DNA of 64,000 nt from Erythrophleum ivorense (Eukaryota; Streptophyta; Magnoliopsida; Fabales; Fabaceae). The notes below the pieces were generated by a model. The model worked only from the letters and a program-made list of their open reading frames with translations, did not search any database and had not been told where the DNA came from. The translations under genes and the position numbers were made by a program. Shown one piece after another: positions 1 to 12,130 of the stretch. Every line of letters begins with the position of its first letter. The stretch's first letter is position 1. The stretch spans positions 15,945,294-16,009,293 of the forward strand of contig JAIUCV010000009.1 in assembly GCA_026724425.1 (NCBI GenBank), given 5' to 3'.

Positions 1-2112
1 CTCCCAAGTTTCATCCCCTACACTCCAATTCTCATCTTAGAAATACCCTAGGACCACTTTTTTCCATTTTTTATGACTCTAATGGTATTTATCTACCCTA
101 TTTACTCATCTAACTCTCCATTACCAATTCAAAACTTAGATACTATTTCCTACTTGCCCAACTATCTCATATCAACAAATTTATAGAATAATGACAGCAA
201 GAACTCATGCATTAGCGACAATTAACATCCTATGCACATTCTATAGAGATTTCATTCATCAATAGTTTATATCAACATCTAATGCATCACATGACTCAAT
301 TCCCATATGGTAAACCATATCACAAATTCAACAAAGCTATATATATATTAGATGTTACAAGTTCAAACATCAATATCCACTATAATGAGACTTAACTCCT
401 TAATGGTTACATTTCCACCAAGCAAAATATAAATGCCTACACTTGGCAACATGAATATATGATGATGCTATGTAAACTAATAACAAAATTACATCTACTC
501 TACTTAGATTAGCCCAAGTGTAGCTTCCTCCACATATGGCTAGAGCTCATGGATTTTCATCCACTTGCTTTCCCTTATCCTTACCCGAAGAACCTTCACC
601 TGAAATATTAATCCCATAAAATGGGGTGAGATATAAATCTTAGTAACCAAGGCAATTCCATCATATATTCCAGTTTAATTAGCATACATGCATAATTTCA
701 CATAAGCATCAGAAGAATACCAGTCATATCAGTAAATGAAACAAGTAGGCTATCATGATTATCATCCCATACTAGCAATCATATTTACACATGTTAAAAG
801 CCATTAACATCAGGAGAGGCCCATCCACAACACCTACTCCCCTTTGAGCACAACCAGGGCTCAGTGCATCTTGGGTTTGATTATAACCCGGTGCCCGATC
901 GAAGCACATGCACGGGTGGCAGCCGCACCACAGCTCCACCATAGACTCACAAGGTCCAATCACAATATAATGATAGCCAACCAATTCATTCAATATTTTA
1001 AATCATTCGTGCACAGTAAAATATGAAATTAAAACAGATATATGCATGGAATTAATATAAACCCGGTTACCCCACTTGTAGACAATTGCAACAGCCACCA
1101 ATGGTACAAAATCTCCCTATAATCATAGCATCAGATAATTACTACTCTAATTCATCATTAACAGTTGCAATAAGTACCCAAAGAATTTAAAATGCTAATG
1201 TCTACCTAGGAATCACTTACCCAGCCACTACAAGTCTCAAATTCGGATTTATGTGTCCTCTTCCAGAAACCTCAATGTTTCATCTAAAATCCTAAGCAAA
1301 TTCATACAAAATTAATACCAATATTATAATCAAGTCATTAGGGTCTCAAATCAGCATAATTACCTAAAAAAGAAGAGTTCATACCTATCTAATGACAGCC
1401 CTAACTTCAACCTACGAATTTCCACCAAGAGAATCCTAAATAACCACATTTCAGATTTTGGGTATGGTGAAAATGCTCCAAATGAAAAACTAATCAGACC
1501 AAAATGAAGAGAAAGATGAGAGGATTAAGTTATATAACTATTATCTTGGCTAAATCTTGCTCTAGAAGTGGAAAAATGTAGAAATATGCCAAGAACCCTA
1601 GCCTCCCTTTTGGACTTTCGATTTTCTCTCTTGTGTTACAAAAAAATGGGATAGTGGCTGAAGCATTTAGGGTTTTAGTTAGGTCAAATATGGGTCATGG
1701 ATTGCTCCAAGGTCTAACTCCTAATGGGCTCAGATTTTTGCTTTGTTGGGTCAGTTTTTAAGTTGTTGGGCTGCAGAATTCTATTGGGCCAGACCTAATT
1801 TTAGGATCTTTATTGTTTTGGGTCTGCATAAGGTTTATTGGGCCTTCCTAAGAGCCCATACAAGGTGGATCTTGGGCCTTTATCACATTGGATCAAGTTG
1901 GATCTGCACCTAGCTTATTGGGCCTCCATTAGCCTCTTATCTACTTAATTTAATTTGGGCCTAGATGAAGTTTCTATCCTAATTAAATCTCAAACCCATA
2001 TTAATAATTTATCTCTCTAAAATCTTCATTCACTTGCCCAATTATCCTATATTAATTATTCCTAATTAACTTAATTCATGATTAACACCTTAATTAATTA
2101 TGGGGTGTTACA
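1..2112 (-). mobile_element. A1: LTR of family A, cut by the window edge
   Basis: This is a long terminal repeat read on the minus strand. Its outer end at 2112 starts, on the minus strand, TGTAACACCCCATAATTAAT. It matches the first two kilobases of A2 (20106 to about 22110) co-linearly, including the shared stretch around GAGATATAAATCT (627-639) and the block around 840-920 that mentions a CCGGTGCCCGATCGA-like motif. The other end, with the G+C-rich modules seen in A2, lies left of the window, so no target-site duplication can be tested; the inner flank is ggcca. The two small overlapping reading frames at 772-1026 lie inside LTR sequence shared with A2 and are not genes. TG...CA termini and repetition support an LTR; the superfamily (probably Ty3/gypsy) is inferred. 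Confidence 0.8.
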
Positions 2113-2777
2113 GGCCACGCACAGCCCCTTTAAGGGGTGAGTATATGAGTCACCCCTAACTTCGATTGGCACATTTTTTGTGCCATTTTTTAAGTCATGA
2201 AAATTTTTAATTTGATTTAATTTTTATTTTATTTTTGAAACTTATAAAAATTATATATTAATTATTTGCATCTGTTCAACTAAAAATAGTTTTTTATTAT
2301 TATTCTAAGTTAACAAATGACTTCATAAAATTATGGAAAAATTTGGGAATATATTTTGACATATATGAAGCACAAAATTTAGATGTGCCCTCCCTAGGAA
2401 CATATACAATTTCTATATACTCTCAACTTAAGTCCTAAAGTATCAATATTTAAGCCTTATTTAAAGAAAAATGGTTGTTGTTCACATTTTTACTACAACC
2501 ATGGTTTATAATTGATCTTTTAGGATTTGGTCAACGCATCTTAATAAAATATAAATTTTCTCCTAGTTTAAAAATTTTGTTTTAATAAATTGTTAGGAAT
2601 GTTAATTACTAAATTGATTCATTTATCTTTTGTTGATAGGAGGTAAGGCAATTTCTTTATTCTAGTTTGGGAATATTGTTTTGCATATTATTGTAGGCAT
2701 ATGTCACCAAAGATATTTACCTATCAAAATACACAAAATCATTTAGTCCTTTTGTTGATAGAAATTTTGAGTTATCC
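2113..2777. other. unclassified A+T-rich sequence
   Basis: I recognise no domain or shared repeat here. Two small hairpins stand out near the left end: CCCCTTTAAGGGG (2127-2139), a palindrome with one central base, and GGCACA-TTTTT-TGTGCC close to 2169-2185. The stretch may be the remainder of the retroelement that supplied the copia fragment to its right, but nothing proves it. Confidence 0.4.
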
Positions 2778-3605
2778 TAACTCCGATGTGGCATGAAGTG
2801 TGATGGTGGAAGTATATGGTCAATAGAGTTTATCTGCCCAAAGAGAATAGATTTTTCAAGACTGCATAGTTTCCTTTTCAAGCTCATTTCTAGGGCACTG
2901 ACTTTTGCTAAACTTGTCACCTTTAATAATATATATATCTCTAGGCTTGCAATCTTGCATATCAAATCATTTCAACACACAATTTATATAGGCTCTTTAA
3001 CATAGTCCTAAAACATAGCATGATCTATCATGATGTATCTCAATACCTAAGATGTATGAGGCCTTCTAAGGTCTTTCATGTTAAAAGCATTAGATAAGAA
3101 AACTTTAGTTTCATGAAGTAGATCTAAATCATTACTCATAAGAAGAATGTCATTAATATAGAGTACAAGGAAAATAAATTTACTCTCACTAGTCTTCATA
3201 TAAATACACTAATCAAATTTGTTTTCAATGAACCCAAATAAGGACACCACTTCATCAAACTTTAAATACCATTGGCGAGAGGCTTGTTTGAGACCATAGA
3301 TTGACTTTGCTAGTTTACACACCATATGCTCCTTGCCATTTTCTTTAAAGGCTTCTAACTATATCATATAGACTTCTTCATTAAGATCTCCATTGAAAAA
3401 AATTATTTTCACATCTATCTAGTGAATTTCTTGGTTATGATGAGCCATTAATGCCTTAATGATCTTAAATAAATCTTTAGTGGAGACTAATGAGAACGTC
3501 TCTATGAAATCAATGCATTTTCTCTATACAATACCCTTGGCTATTAATCTAGCCTTGAACCTTTTAACTTGGCCTTTAGAGCATGTTTGGTATACCACAT
3601 AAGAC
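2778..3605 (-). pseudogene. broken Ty1/copia reverse transcriptase (pol fragment)
   Basis: Minus-strand translation gives the ordered landmarks of a copia reverse transcriptase: FKARLIAKG (3532-3557), FFNGDLNEEVYM, YGLKQASRQWYLKFD (near 3262-3305), and the active-site strand LYINDILLMSND (near 3130-3165, where the family normally has Y-V-D-D). After it comes the RT-to-RNase H linker, recognisable as GDKFSKSQCPRNELE (about 2870-2915). The frame is broken by at least five stop codons (after GIV, EIH, YMI, KFD and HTS), and the active site has lost an aspartate, reading Y-I-N-D. Gag, protease, integrase and RNase H are missing on both sides. This is a dead fragment of an RNA-copying enzyme, not a gene. 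The right end runs directly into LTR B1; the left boundary is soft. Confidence 0.88.
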
Positions 3606-5349
3606 CTGATAGTATAAGTTAATACAATACATTATAGATTTATCGAAGAAAGTAGAGGTATTTTTGTAATTTCTGAAAAATTTTGAAAACTCACAGAAGG
3701 GCTTTTTAAACAGAAAGTTTGAGCTTTCGGGGTTTTCAGATGCCCTGAATACCATGAGAACTCCTAGAACAATTGAAACCTCTCCAGTGAGCAATTTTTG
3801 CTGTCGGTTGATTGAAACTTTGACTGAACGGTTTGAAATGGTTTTAGAACCTTTTTGAGTGATTCCAAAGGCAATTCTTATGATTAAGAGCCTAAGAAAT
3901 ATGATGAAAAGAAAATTTTCAAAAAGAAGTTGATATGAGCCTAAAATGAAAAGGCCAAGAAAATGGACTAAAATATAAAAGTAAAAAGTTACATAAAGTG
4001 ACTTTTAGCTCTTTCTTATCTATGTTCTAGTAGCTCCTCATTTCCATGATTTGTTTTTGCCCCAGAAACAAAGAAGGAAGCCAGCTCTCTTGGGCACACA
4101 AGGAGAGGAGATTTTGAAGAGAGAAAAAGCAAGGAAAAAGCAAGAAAAGTGTGAAATTTTATGCTCTTCCCTTAAGTAATCTTGTTCCTCTCATTCTCTT
4201 CTTCATTTCTATGGTTTCATTGATGGATTTGGTGATGTTTTGAATCTGATCCAAAGGAGGAATAATAGAATTTGAAGGAGAGGAACTTACCACTTGGAAG
4301 AGCACTTAAGAAAAGCTAGGAAATCAAGGTAAGTTGTTGTTTTCCATGCTTCTTCTTCCCTTCTCCTTCTTGTGATAATTTCGTCCCATATAGAGCCCAA
4401 TCAAGGGGAGATGAATTATGGTCCTAGCAAGGGAGATTCATAGATTTTGGAGTGTGAGAAGAAAGTAGGTGCAAAGAAATCAAAGAAAGAAGCATGAAAA
4501 CACAAGATAGAAAAGTTAAGGATTCATGGAGACATTGTGAAATCTATTTTGATCCATGAATTCCCTAGCTTAGATGAGTGTTTGCTTGAGTTCCTAAGAT
4601 CCCTAGAGACCTCCCCACACACCTTTTCCATCAAGAAAACAAAGCAAACACATTACTTCCCTTTTTCATGTGTCATTTCGGCCTAGGGCAGAACTATAGG
4701 TTATGGATAGTTTTAATTTGTTCCAAGCTTATTTTTGAGTCATCTATGATGGAAGAGGATGAGAGGAAGCCTTGGAAACATTTTAGAAACCATAGGTATT
4801 GAGATGGAGGTATAGGCTCCATAATATAGCATAATGAAGCAACTCCTAGCTAGGCTCCTTAAAATAATTGTGTGATAACTCCAAGGAGTCTAAATAGAGT
4901 CAAGAATCATAGATTGAAGGAGAGAAGGGATCCAAGATCATGAATTTTTGTAATTGCTTCATTAAGTGCCTTATGAAAGCATAATGGAGCCATAAACTAA
5001 AGTAGCATCATGTAAAGTGTGTATAATGCCAAGGCTTGTTCCCATGAGTACTTCATGTTTCTTTTGGTGTGTCTAGGCCAAGAGAAATGGTCTCCACTTT
5101 CTTAGGTGTGTGAGGTCAAGGGAGAGGACTCAAGGCTTAAGGAAAAAAGTGTGTGAATGCAAGCAAGGTAGCTCTCTCTCTTTTTCTTCCATGCATGAAT
5201 GAATGTCTACATTATTTTTAAATATGTGTATGAGTATCTGAAGCTATTAATTGTATTTTAGTATGATGCCTATGTTCCATGGAACCATAGTATTGCATTA
5301 TGTATTCAAATGATGCCTACAAAGGTTGCATTGATTTGCTTGAATATGG

Positions 5350-5520
5350 AGAGCCACCCAAGAACCTTCTATCTTCAGTGAAGATGAGCCAAGAGCTCTT
5401 AGAAATGGTTGAGACTAAGATAAAGTCTCCCAAGAGTAAGGCTTAACTCAAGGCCTTAGAGAAAAAGGGTGAGGTAAATCTGAGAACCTTGAAGAAAGTG
5501 GGTGAGGCTAATCCAATCAT
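5350..5520 (+). repeat. degenerate ~31-bp minisatellite in B1
   Basis: Repeated units pair GTGAAGATGAGCC or GGTGAGG-like text with CCAAGAGC or CCAAGAAC-like text, about every 30 bp. The same array sits at the same relative place in every B copy (see B3, B4, B8 and B11). Confidence 0.6.
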
Positions 5521-6249
5521 TTGGCAAACCTAAATATGTTATGTGTGCTTTGTGTAAATGCCAAAAATGTATTTGTACCATTTTCAATGTTAGTATGCCA
5601 TGCATACATCCTTAAGACTTGTGTTACATTCTTTATGCATGATTGAATGGGAGATGAGCTATTGGGATTCTTTGAATCTCACTCCCTCCTCTCTAATATC
5701 TTAATATGCTAGGTGGAGCCAATGAACAAGGAAATGGAAGTCACCAAGGTGGAAGATAAAGCTTTGGCTTTAAATTGCTTGATTTTGCTTATGTTGTAAC
5801 CAAAGAAGTGGCAAATGATGCAAACTTTTGATAGAATAGATGTACAATGAATGGAACATGGGTAAATATCCCAGTAGATGATATATATATGACAATTAAT
5901 GATAAATGAGTAGTGTTGCAATTTTTGAGTATTGAATGACTATTTCCCACATGTATCTCTTTACATATGGCTTGGGGATGGAGGATGAGATTTTGTGTTT
6001 TGAGTTTCTACACCTTTAAGAAAAGTTTAGGGAGTCTTTTTGTGCCATTCCCACGTGCCCAAGTGGCCACAAGAACCTTGGGAACCATTTTGCACACTTT
6101 TGCACCATTAAAATGCATCAAAATGACCCAAATGGCACCCTATAGCATATTCTGACCAAATGAAGGAATTTCTCCATGAAATTTGACAGACATGTAGAGC
6201 TCATTCAGATATTTTTGGGAAGATAAAGTGTAGAAAAAATGGAGCTCTA

Positions 6250-6870
6250 CAGAATTAGTTATGAATTTTCAAAGTTGGGATTTTCAATTGGTTTTGGTAT
6301 GTGCACTGTTCACACTGGCAGATTTGTGTTCTGTGTCATCCGATGGGTAAATGGTGTCCAATGCTTATGAAAATTTATAGGCATAAACTAGAGGTCATAA
6401 TATTTCTGTGACCACCAAGATCAACTCATTTGGAGTTTGAACATAAAGTTATGAATTTTTGAAGTTTATTGTCAGTAACAGTAGCGTCCCCTGAGTCTAG
6501 TATTGTTCCATAGATTTTTAATAGGTAAAAGTATCTGTTTCTTTAGGAAATTATTTTTGGAATAAATTTAATATCTTTATATTTCTAGAATGACAAAATT
6601 TTTGTGATTTCAATTTTTATAAAATTAGTTATGAATTTTAAAATTTCATATATGTAATCTGAACCAGTAGCCCAGATAGCAACGACCTCAGTGGCTTTTC
6701 GGATGTCAAACTTTCTCCCCTTAATGATTCATGAGCTAAAATTATTTTTACCATGGGGTAGAAATCTAAATATTTCTGTAATGGTAAATTTTGTTGGATT
6801 TCAAATTTTATAGATTTAGTTATGAATTTCTGAATTTATGACAGAAAAACAGAAAAATCTAACTGTGGCT
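6250..6870 (+). repeat. degenerate ~185-bp modules in B1
   Basis: The phrase TTATGAATTTT, usually preceded by AATTAG or TTTAG, recurs near 6256, 6449, 6627 and 6820. Between recurrences there are related phrases: 'ccgatgg..aaatggtgtccaatg', 'tcggatgtcaaac' and '..tgacaaaatttttgtgatttc'. This is an old tandem array within the LTR, too diverged to be exact. Confidence 0.55.
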
Positions 6871-7140
6871 AATTTGTGGAAATTAGTGTGTTTCACCCAC
6901 TTGTATGAGTTCCAAGCCACTTTCTTGGATGGTTTTGAATTGTATTAGTGTAATTAAATATGATAGTGAGTTTAATGATTTCTCTTGGTCCTTGGGATGC
7001 TGAATGAAAAATTTTACCAGTAGAGAAATGCATCTTGATCCAAGACTCCCTACGCCACTTTGTTGTTTCCATAGAAATTATATGAAATGAGGCATGGGAA
7101 TTGCAACAATTGAGTCTTAGAAGTATGGTGCTACATTTAT

Positions 7141-7152
7141 TGGTGTTAGAGC
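7141..7152 (+). other. primer binding site, initiator tRNA-Met type
   Basis: The bases TGGTGTTAGAGC lie six bases after the end of LTR B1 (7134). Plant Ty3/gypsy chromoviruses and many other plant LTR elements have TGGTATCAGAGC here, complementary to the 3' end of initiator tRNA-Met; two of twelve positions differ (A to G and C to T). The following AAAGTTTCAGGCTTTC also resembles the usual downstream leader. It would have primed minus-strand cDNA synthesis. This is the single site in the window that links family B LTRs to a retrotransposon body. Confidence 0.75.
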
Positions 7153-10100
7153 AAAGTTTCAGGCTTTCTAGGATTAGGATATGGCTTGAGGATGGGGCTA
7201 TAGGGCTATGTAAAGGCTTGTAGAGTTATAAAAAGCCTTATAGGATGTATTTGGGTATGTGAAGGTGGCTCATGATTATGTTCAAGCTAAGTAAGTTGTG
7301 GAATGGTTGTGAGTAGGTGGTAAGCTGTGGGTGAGGTTGGCCTTTAGTTCTAAGAACAGAGTTAAGTTATCCCATGGCTAGAGCTCCATAATCTATAGTA
7401 GCTCGCTAGGATTAGTGGCAAGCTTTGTGTATTAACAATAAAAGAGAATTGTGTAGTTGTTAGAGACGCTTGCCTAAAGAGGTTATGAGAGGCCTAATCT
7501 ACCTAAGTACCATACTCAGATCATTTGGGGATGTCCCACCCAATGTAGGAGCATGCAGTGAGTTAGCGCTATATGAGGTAAAGCTATTACTGCACAGAGT
7601 AAGGGTCGAAGGAGTTGCCCCCCCAGCTATGACACCAAAATATTACGACGATGTAAAAAGCCTAGAAAACTATTCCCTCAAGCTGGAAGTTTAAGTTGCA
7701 TGTTACACCCCATAGAGCCCCGATAGCCCAGAGATGGTTATTAGTTATGCATGAATTAAGCGAGATGAATGAATTAAGCAAGAGGTAGAACCCTCTAGTT
7801 TGATGTTAGGCTACATACAAAGGCAGTGAGGCTCAGATTACATAGCTAAAGAAGAAGTTTCTAGTGATAATGGAGTGTATAGCGGTATGGAAGGCCTTGT
7901 TAGTCATATTCAGGTTAACCTGAGAAATGAGCTGTTGTGGGGTCAATCGATGCACAAAAAGCGGGGACCCCTAATATAAGCAAAGAAAAAAGGCAGTAAA
8001 TGGTCCATTAACGAACATGGAGGACCAGTAAGTAACAAATGAGCAGTAGGCCTAATAATTGAGACTGTGAAAAGCCCAACGTAAGTGGAGGCTTAGCCCA
8101 AGAATGTTGTAAGTGGGTAGCAGTTAAAGTTAGAGAATGTTAGACACAAGAACAGTAAGGTTGTTGAGATTCGCCTACAAGGCGTTGACTTCAACCTAGG
8201 ATGTTACCCTGTGTAGTCGTGAACGACGAGCTAATATAATGAGTCCAAGACCTTATTGATAAGATGTTAATATAATCTGAGGGTAATATCAGTGATGTAT
8301 ATAGTGAATATACAAACACAGTGTACCTCATAAATAATACATAAAGATGAGTATGATTGGCCCAGTGTCAGAAATCCTGAAAAGAGAATGAGAATAGTTT
8401 GAAAGTGTTAAATTCATTGTAAACTTATAGGAGTTAATGGGGCTTATCGTAAGCTACAGGTCTGATGAGATAAGTAGCCCTAGCTAAATATAAGCTGAAG
8501 CCTAAGGAAAGTGACTAGTAGCATATTAATTTGATTGAAAGCTCAGTGAAAGTTCTTTCTGGATCGAGAAAGGGAAAATAAGATATCCTAAGTAAGGGAG
8601 ACCACCCAGTAGTGGTTAGCAAATTCCCCTCGATAGACCCCTTGAATTGTAGGGTACAGTGATAAGGGAAGCAGGAAAGAGCTGAGAAACTAGCCACAAA
8701 AAATATCCTCTCTTTAATAGTGATTAAATAAGTAAACTGAGCACAGAAAGGTAAACAATTAGGGGTCTAATAGTTAATCAGATGAGCTCCCTGATATAAG
8801 AATGATATATGGTTAAGACACGTAAGTGATTAGAGCACCTAATAGAGCATGAGCTTTCAGTAAAGTAGAATTCAAATATCGAGAATACGTGTCCTGGATT
8901 GGATCAGTGAAACCCTAAAATCAATATACTATGCTCCTGGGGATGAGGCTAAAAAGGCTAAATAGAGAGAAAATCTAGCTCTGATCCGAATATAGAAATA
9001 AGTTAAGACAAATATTTAGTGCCTTAAGACCCTCAGAGAAGCTTGAGGAAGCTAGAGATCGCATGAGAAAGCGAGTCTTGCATTATGCAAAAAAGAGTAC
9101 AAGCCAAGAGCACTACAAAATGTAATTTCTAGGATCACATGAAATAGAATTCTTATTATTGAGGGATGGTCTAATTAAGAACAAAAAAGAATATAAGAAA
9201 TTAGACCCCCTTGATGTTATAGAAAGTGAAGAAGTAGAGGAACCCAGGAAAATGCAGGTGCTCTTGACCATAAAGAAGCATAAACTGGCAACAGAGACAA
9301 CCAGTAGTAGAGTATTCTTTTACCAAAGTAAAAGGATAGAAAAGGTAAAAAGAGAGAGAATATGATAGTATTCAAACCAAGGACATAATAATTGAGAACA
9401 AATACCCAGTAAATGTGCTCGAGTATTTGAAAAAGTACATGTGTCCTTGGCATAGATGCCCTTCTTGCATAATAGTGTCCAAAGTAAAAGCAGTTGGACA
9501 ATGTGAAGTGATCTCGAGATGAAGTAGAGAAAGAATCCTATTTTCATAGAGTATCCTACGAGAATAGGGCAGATAAAAAAAAGTATGAGAAAGATACTTT
9601 AGATTATTGAAAAACTTGTAATATACAAGCAATAGTGGCTTTGAGCTCTGTCATGAGGTGCTCGTGTATTAGTGTTTGATGTTATGGTTTGCTTGCAATA
9701 ATAGTTACATGATATTGGGTCTGATCAACCCAGTAGTAATGTGACTTGAGTGCATAGCAAGCGATAACATCAATCACCAAAGTGTCCTCATAATTGAAAG
9801 GTATTCTAGTTAACGAAAGAATGAGATGAACCAGAAAAGAGAGGCAAAGGGATTCCAGTAGTACTAGAGTAATAGGAAAAACATGCAGAGAGGAATCCCC
9901 AGTAGAGAATATCTAGTTCAGTATGTATGATTTGAGTTCCTTATAGTACATGTAAATGAAATGAGAATGGACCAGTATATAGTTTCTTTCTGGCCAGAGA
10001 TGTTAGTCACATTCAGTGTGTGAGATGCCCTAGTGTTAAGGCACTTAAAAGTAGAATGTGGGCATATTTAAAGATTGCAGGATATGAGAGGAAAAAATAG

Positions 10101-10209
10101 CTAAGTATAACTAGAGTAAGAAGAGAAAGCCCAAGAAAAAAGGGTCGAAGTGAGAATCTGAAGATCCCACGAGGAGCAATAAACAAAAATTAAAATGCTC
10201 CTACATATC
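7153..10209 (+). mobile_element. decayed internal region of a retrotransposon
   Basis: By position, directly after LTR and primer site, this 3-kb stretch should be the gag-pol body of the B1 element. No protease, reverse transcriptase or integrase motif is recognisable in any frame. The longest plus-strand frames are 74 codons (7470-7694) and 68 codons (9159-9365, rich in Lys and Glu) and match nothing I know. TAG and TAGT are strikingly frequent ('cagtag', 'ccagtagt'), as if many CAG or TGG codons had decayed by C-to-T or G-to-A changes, but this is an impression and not a count. It could also be unrelated sequence. Identity as an internal region is inferred from context only. Confidence 0.4.
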
Positions 10210-10308
10210 AGTATGACGGGACTTCCTTTTATATCTGGCCTATTTCTGAAGTTTATAGAGAAACCAAACATCGCGTTTCTCACGTTTACAGAGAGACCAG
10301 ATGTTATA
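10210..10308 (-). mobile_element. short inverted fragment of a family B LTR head (type 2)
   Basis: Text around GGGACTTCCTTTTATATCTG, then GAGAAACC...CGTTTCTCACGTTTACAGAG and the end GATGTTATA, matches the reverse complement of the B7 head (45918-46030). The terminus would be ATGTTACA with one change. Only about 100 bp of LTR is present, and it points opposite to B1, so it is not the right-hand LTR of the B1 element. Confidence 0.65.
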
Positions 10309-11299
10309 CCATCTTAGGACCATTGTCTTTAAAACAAAGTGTGCACATATAGTTTTATTGTTTTGTTAACCAAGAGTTGTTTTACAAAATAAAATGAACT
10401 TTCTTAAAAAAAAATTAATGTGCCTTAAGTGAAAGAATATTAAAAAAAATTATTTTAAAATTTTATATGCGGACTCACATTAATTATTTTTATTATTTTT
10501 TAAAATTTGGGTTGGTTGTGGCCCATTAAGCTTATGATATACTCAATTGTTATTTAAGTAGTCATACAATTAGTGCATCTTAGTAGGCATTAATTATAAG
10601 TCTAGTGAGTGGTTAAAAGTGCGGGCTAATGGTTTTACTAAAGCCCATGATTGGAGAGCTTAGTAAGACAATATTAAATAGAGCTAGGTCCCCTCTCTAA
10701 CCTCAAGAGAGTGTTTAAACTTATTGAAAACCACTCAATTAACTTAAGGAAATAAAGAGGAAGATCTAGCATTCTAAGTTACTGTCATGGTCGCTATAGG
10801 TAAGCATCTCCTTCGAATCTTACAAAATTAGTGTTTTAACTTTCATATAATATTCGTAGAACCCTACACTAAAATCTAATTTTGTTACAAACATCTCAAA
10901 TAATTGGCTTCTAATTCTCCATCAAAGTTTTATTCTATGAGCACTTAATATTATCTAATAAGACCATACATAGGATATCTTTGTTATTATCTTAATGAAT
11001 AAACTAAATGTCTAACATCAGACTAAATAATCATATCAATCTTTGAACCATAAAATGCGAGCAAAATGACAAGTAATAAACTGATTATTTGATGTTTCTT
11101 CGTAGTCATGATAAAATAAACAAGTAATAGAAGTTTACAGATGATGTTTCCAAAGCATATCATTAGTAAGAATAGTCTAATTCCTCTACCTCCATACAAG
11201 AAGTAGCAGTCACCTACAAACTTTAATATTCCAAAAGCTTTTCCAAAGAAAACTAAATGAACTAGGATTAGGCCAAACTAATCAAGTGGAAAGTAATCT
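10309..11299. other. unclassified A+T-rich sequence
   Basis: No coding remnant is seen. The part 10500-10820 (ACTCAATTGTTATTTAAGTA, then CCCTCTCTAACCTCAAGAGAG, ending ATGGTCGCTATAGG) has the look of an LTR or leader but I cannot place it. The right part may be the 3' tail of the LINE that follows. Confidence 0.35.
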
Positions 11300-12130
11300 A
11301 TAACCATCTGCAACATAATATAAATATGTAGAAGATTTATTTCAAAACAAAAAAAATCCTCTATCCCACACACAGATACTAGGATATCAGCAACCTTCTT
11401 AACTATATTTAAAGGATAAACAGTACTTAATTTATAAAAGTTAGAATATGTGGGCCCCATGTGCAAACAAAAGAAATTAAAATTTTTGTAAAAATATCAC
11501 ATCATAAATAGTTTAAGAACATGAATTCTAAAGTAAAAAGGAAACCTTCTTTTAATACATATATTCATTCTAACCACCACCGCCATTGTCACTATTATCA
11601 CACAAATCACTTATACCAATTAAAGGGTAAGTGGGAAATCTCTAAAATCTACTATTCAAAGCAATACTTCCATTGCCAAGTGACCATGATAGACTATTAA
11701 AAATTAAACCGTTGCTACTAGATATGCTTTAAATTTTCAAATCCAAGAATCTTGAGAAGTCTTCTTGAATATAAATTCAGTGTTTTTTGCATTATATATT
11801 TGCTCATCACCTAATCGAATAGAGTTTTTAGTTTCTTGTCAACCATGCTTGTTTAGCCAATAAAGCTTGATTAACTAAATTGATGGACTTAGGTCTTAGA
11901 CCACCTTCATGGGTTTTCTTAGTTGCAAAATATTTAAAATATGTAATCCAACCTTATCCCTTTTATAACCCCAAAGGAAATTTGTATAATGTGCATCAAT
12001 TTGAGAGGCATATCTTTCAAGCAATGCAACTACTAATAATTGATAAATTGGCAATAAAGCCACTTTTTGTTTCCACAATGGCATTAGACACCCAATCCCA
12101 TTTGCAAGAACGATTAATGAAAATATAAAG
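11300..12130 (-). pseudogene. LINE ORF2, C-terminal part (split copy, distal segment)
   Basis: Minus-strand translation gives the region after the reverse transcriptase of plant L1-type LINEs. FLWGYKRDKVG lies near 11955-11990 (family pattern FLWGG or FLWGK), followed after a frameshift by GGLRPKSINLV and NQALLAKQAWL, and further on GNGSIALNSRF (family pattern GNG.....W), near 11640-11680. The frame breaks repeatedly. It continues the reading begun at 13921-15430 after removal of the 1.8-kb insertion. The 3' end, poly(A) tail and target-site duplication were not located, so the left limit is approximate. LINE ORF2 is an endonuclease and reverse transcriptase that copies its own RNA at a nicked target; this copy cannot. 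Confidence 0.75.

Larger units (their letters stand above)
3620..7134 (+). mobile_element. B1: family B LTR with truncated 5' head
   Basis: This copy lacks the TGTAAT head and starts inside the proximal block near 3650 (GGGCTTTTTAAA and GAGTGATTCCAAAGGCA are recognisable). It then follows the full family order: AAG|GTA site at 4329, a second at 5168 (CAAGGTAGCTCTCTC), the 31-bp minisatellite (about 5350-5520), the GAGATGAGCTATTGGGATTC block (5651-5670), the 185-bp modules (about 6250-6870) and the terminus TGGTGCTACA (one change from TGGTGTTACA). It is the only copy followed by a primer binding site, so it is the left LTR of a once larger element rather than a solo LTR. No TATA box survives. 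The 5' junction abuts the copia fragment and shows no target-site duplication. Confidence 0.85.
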
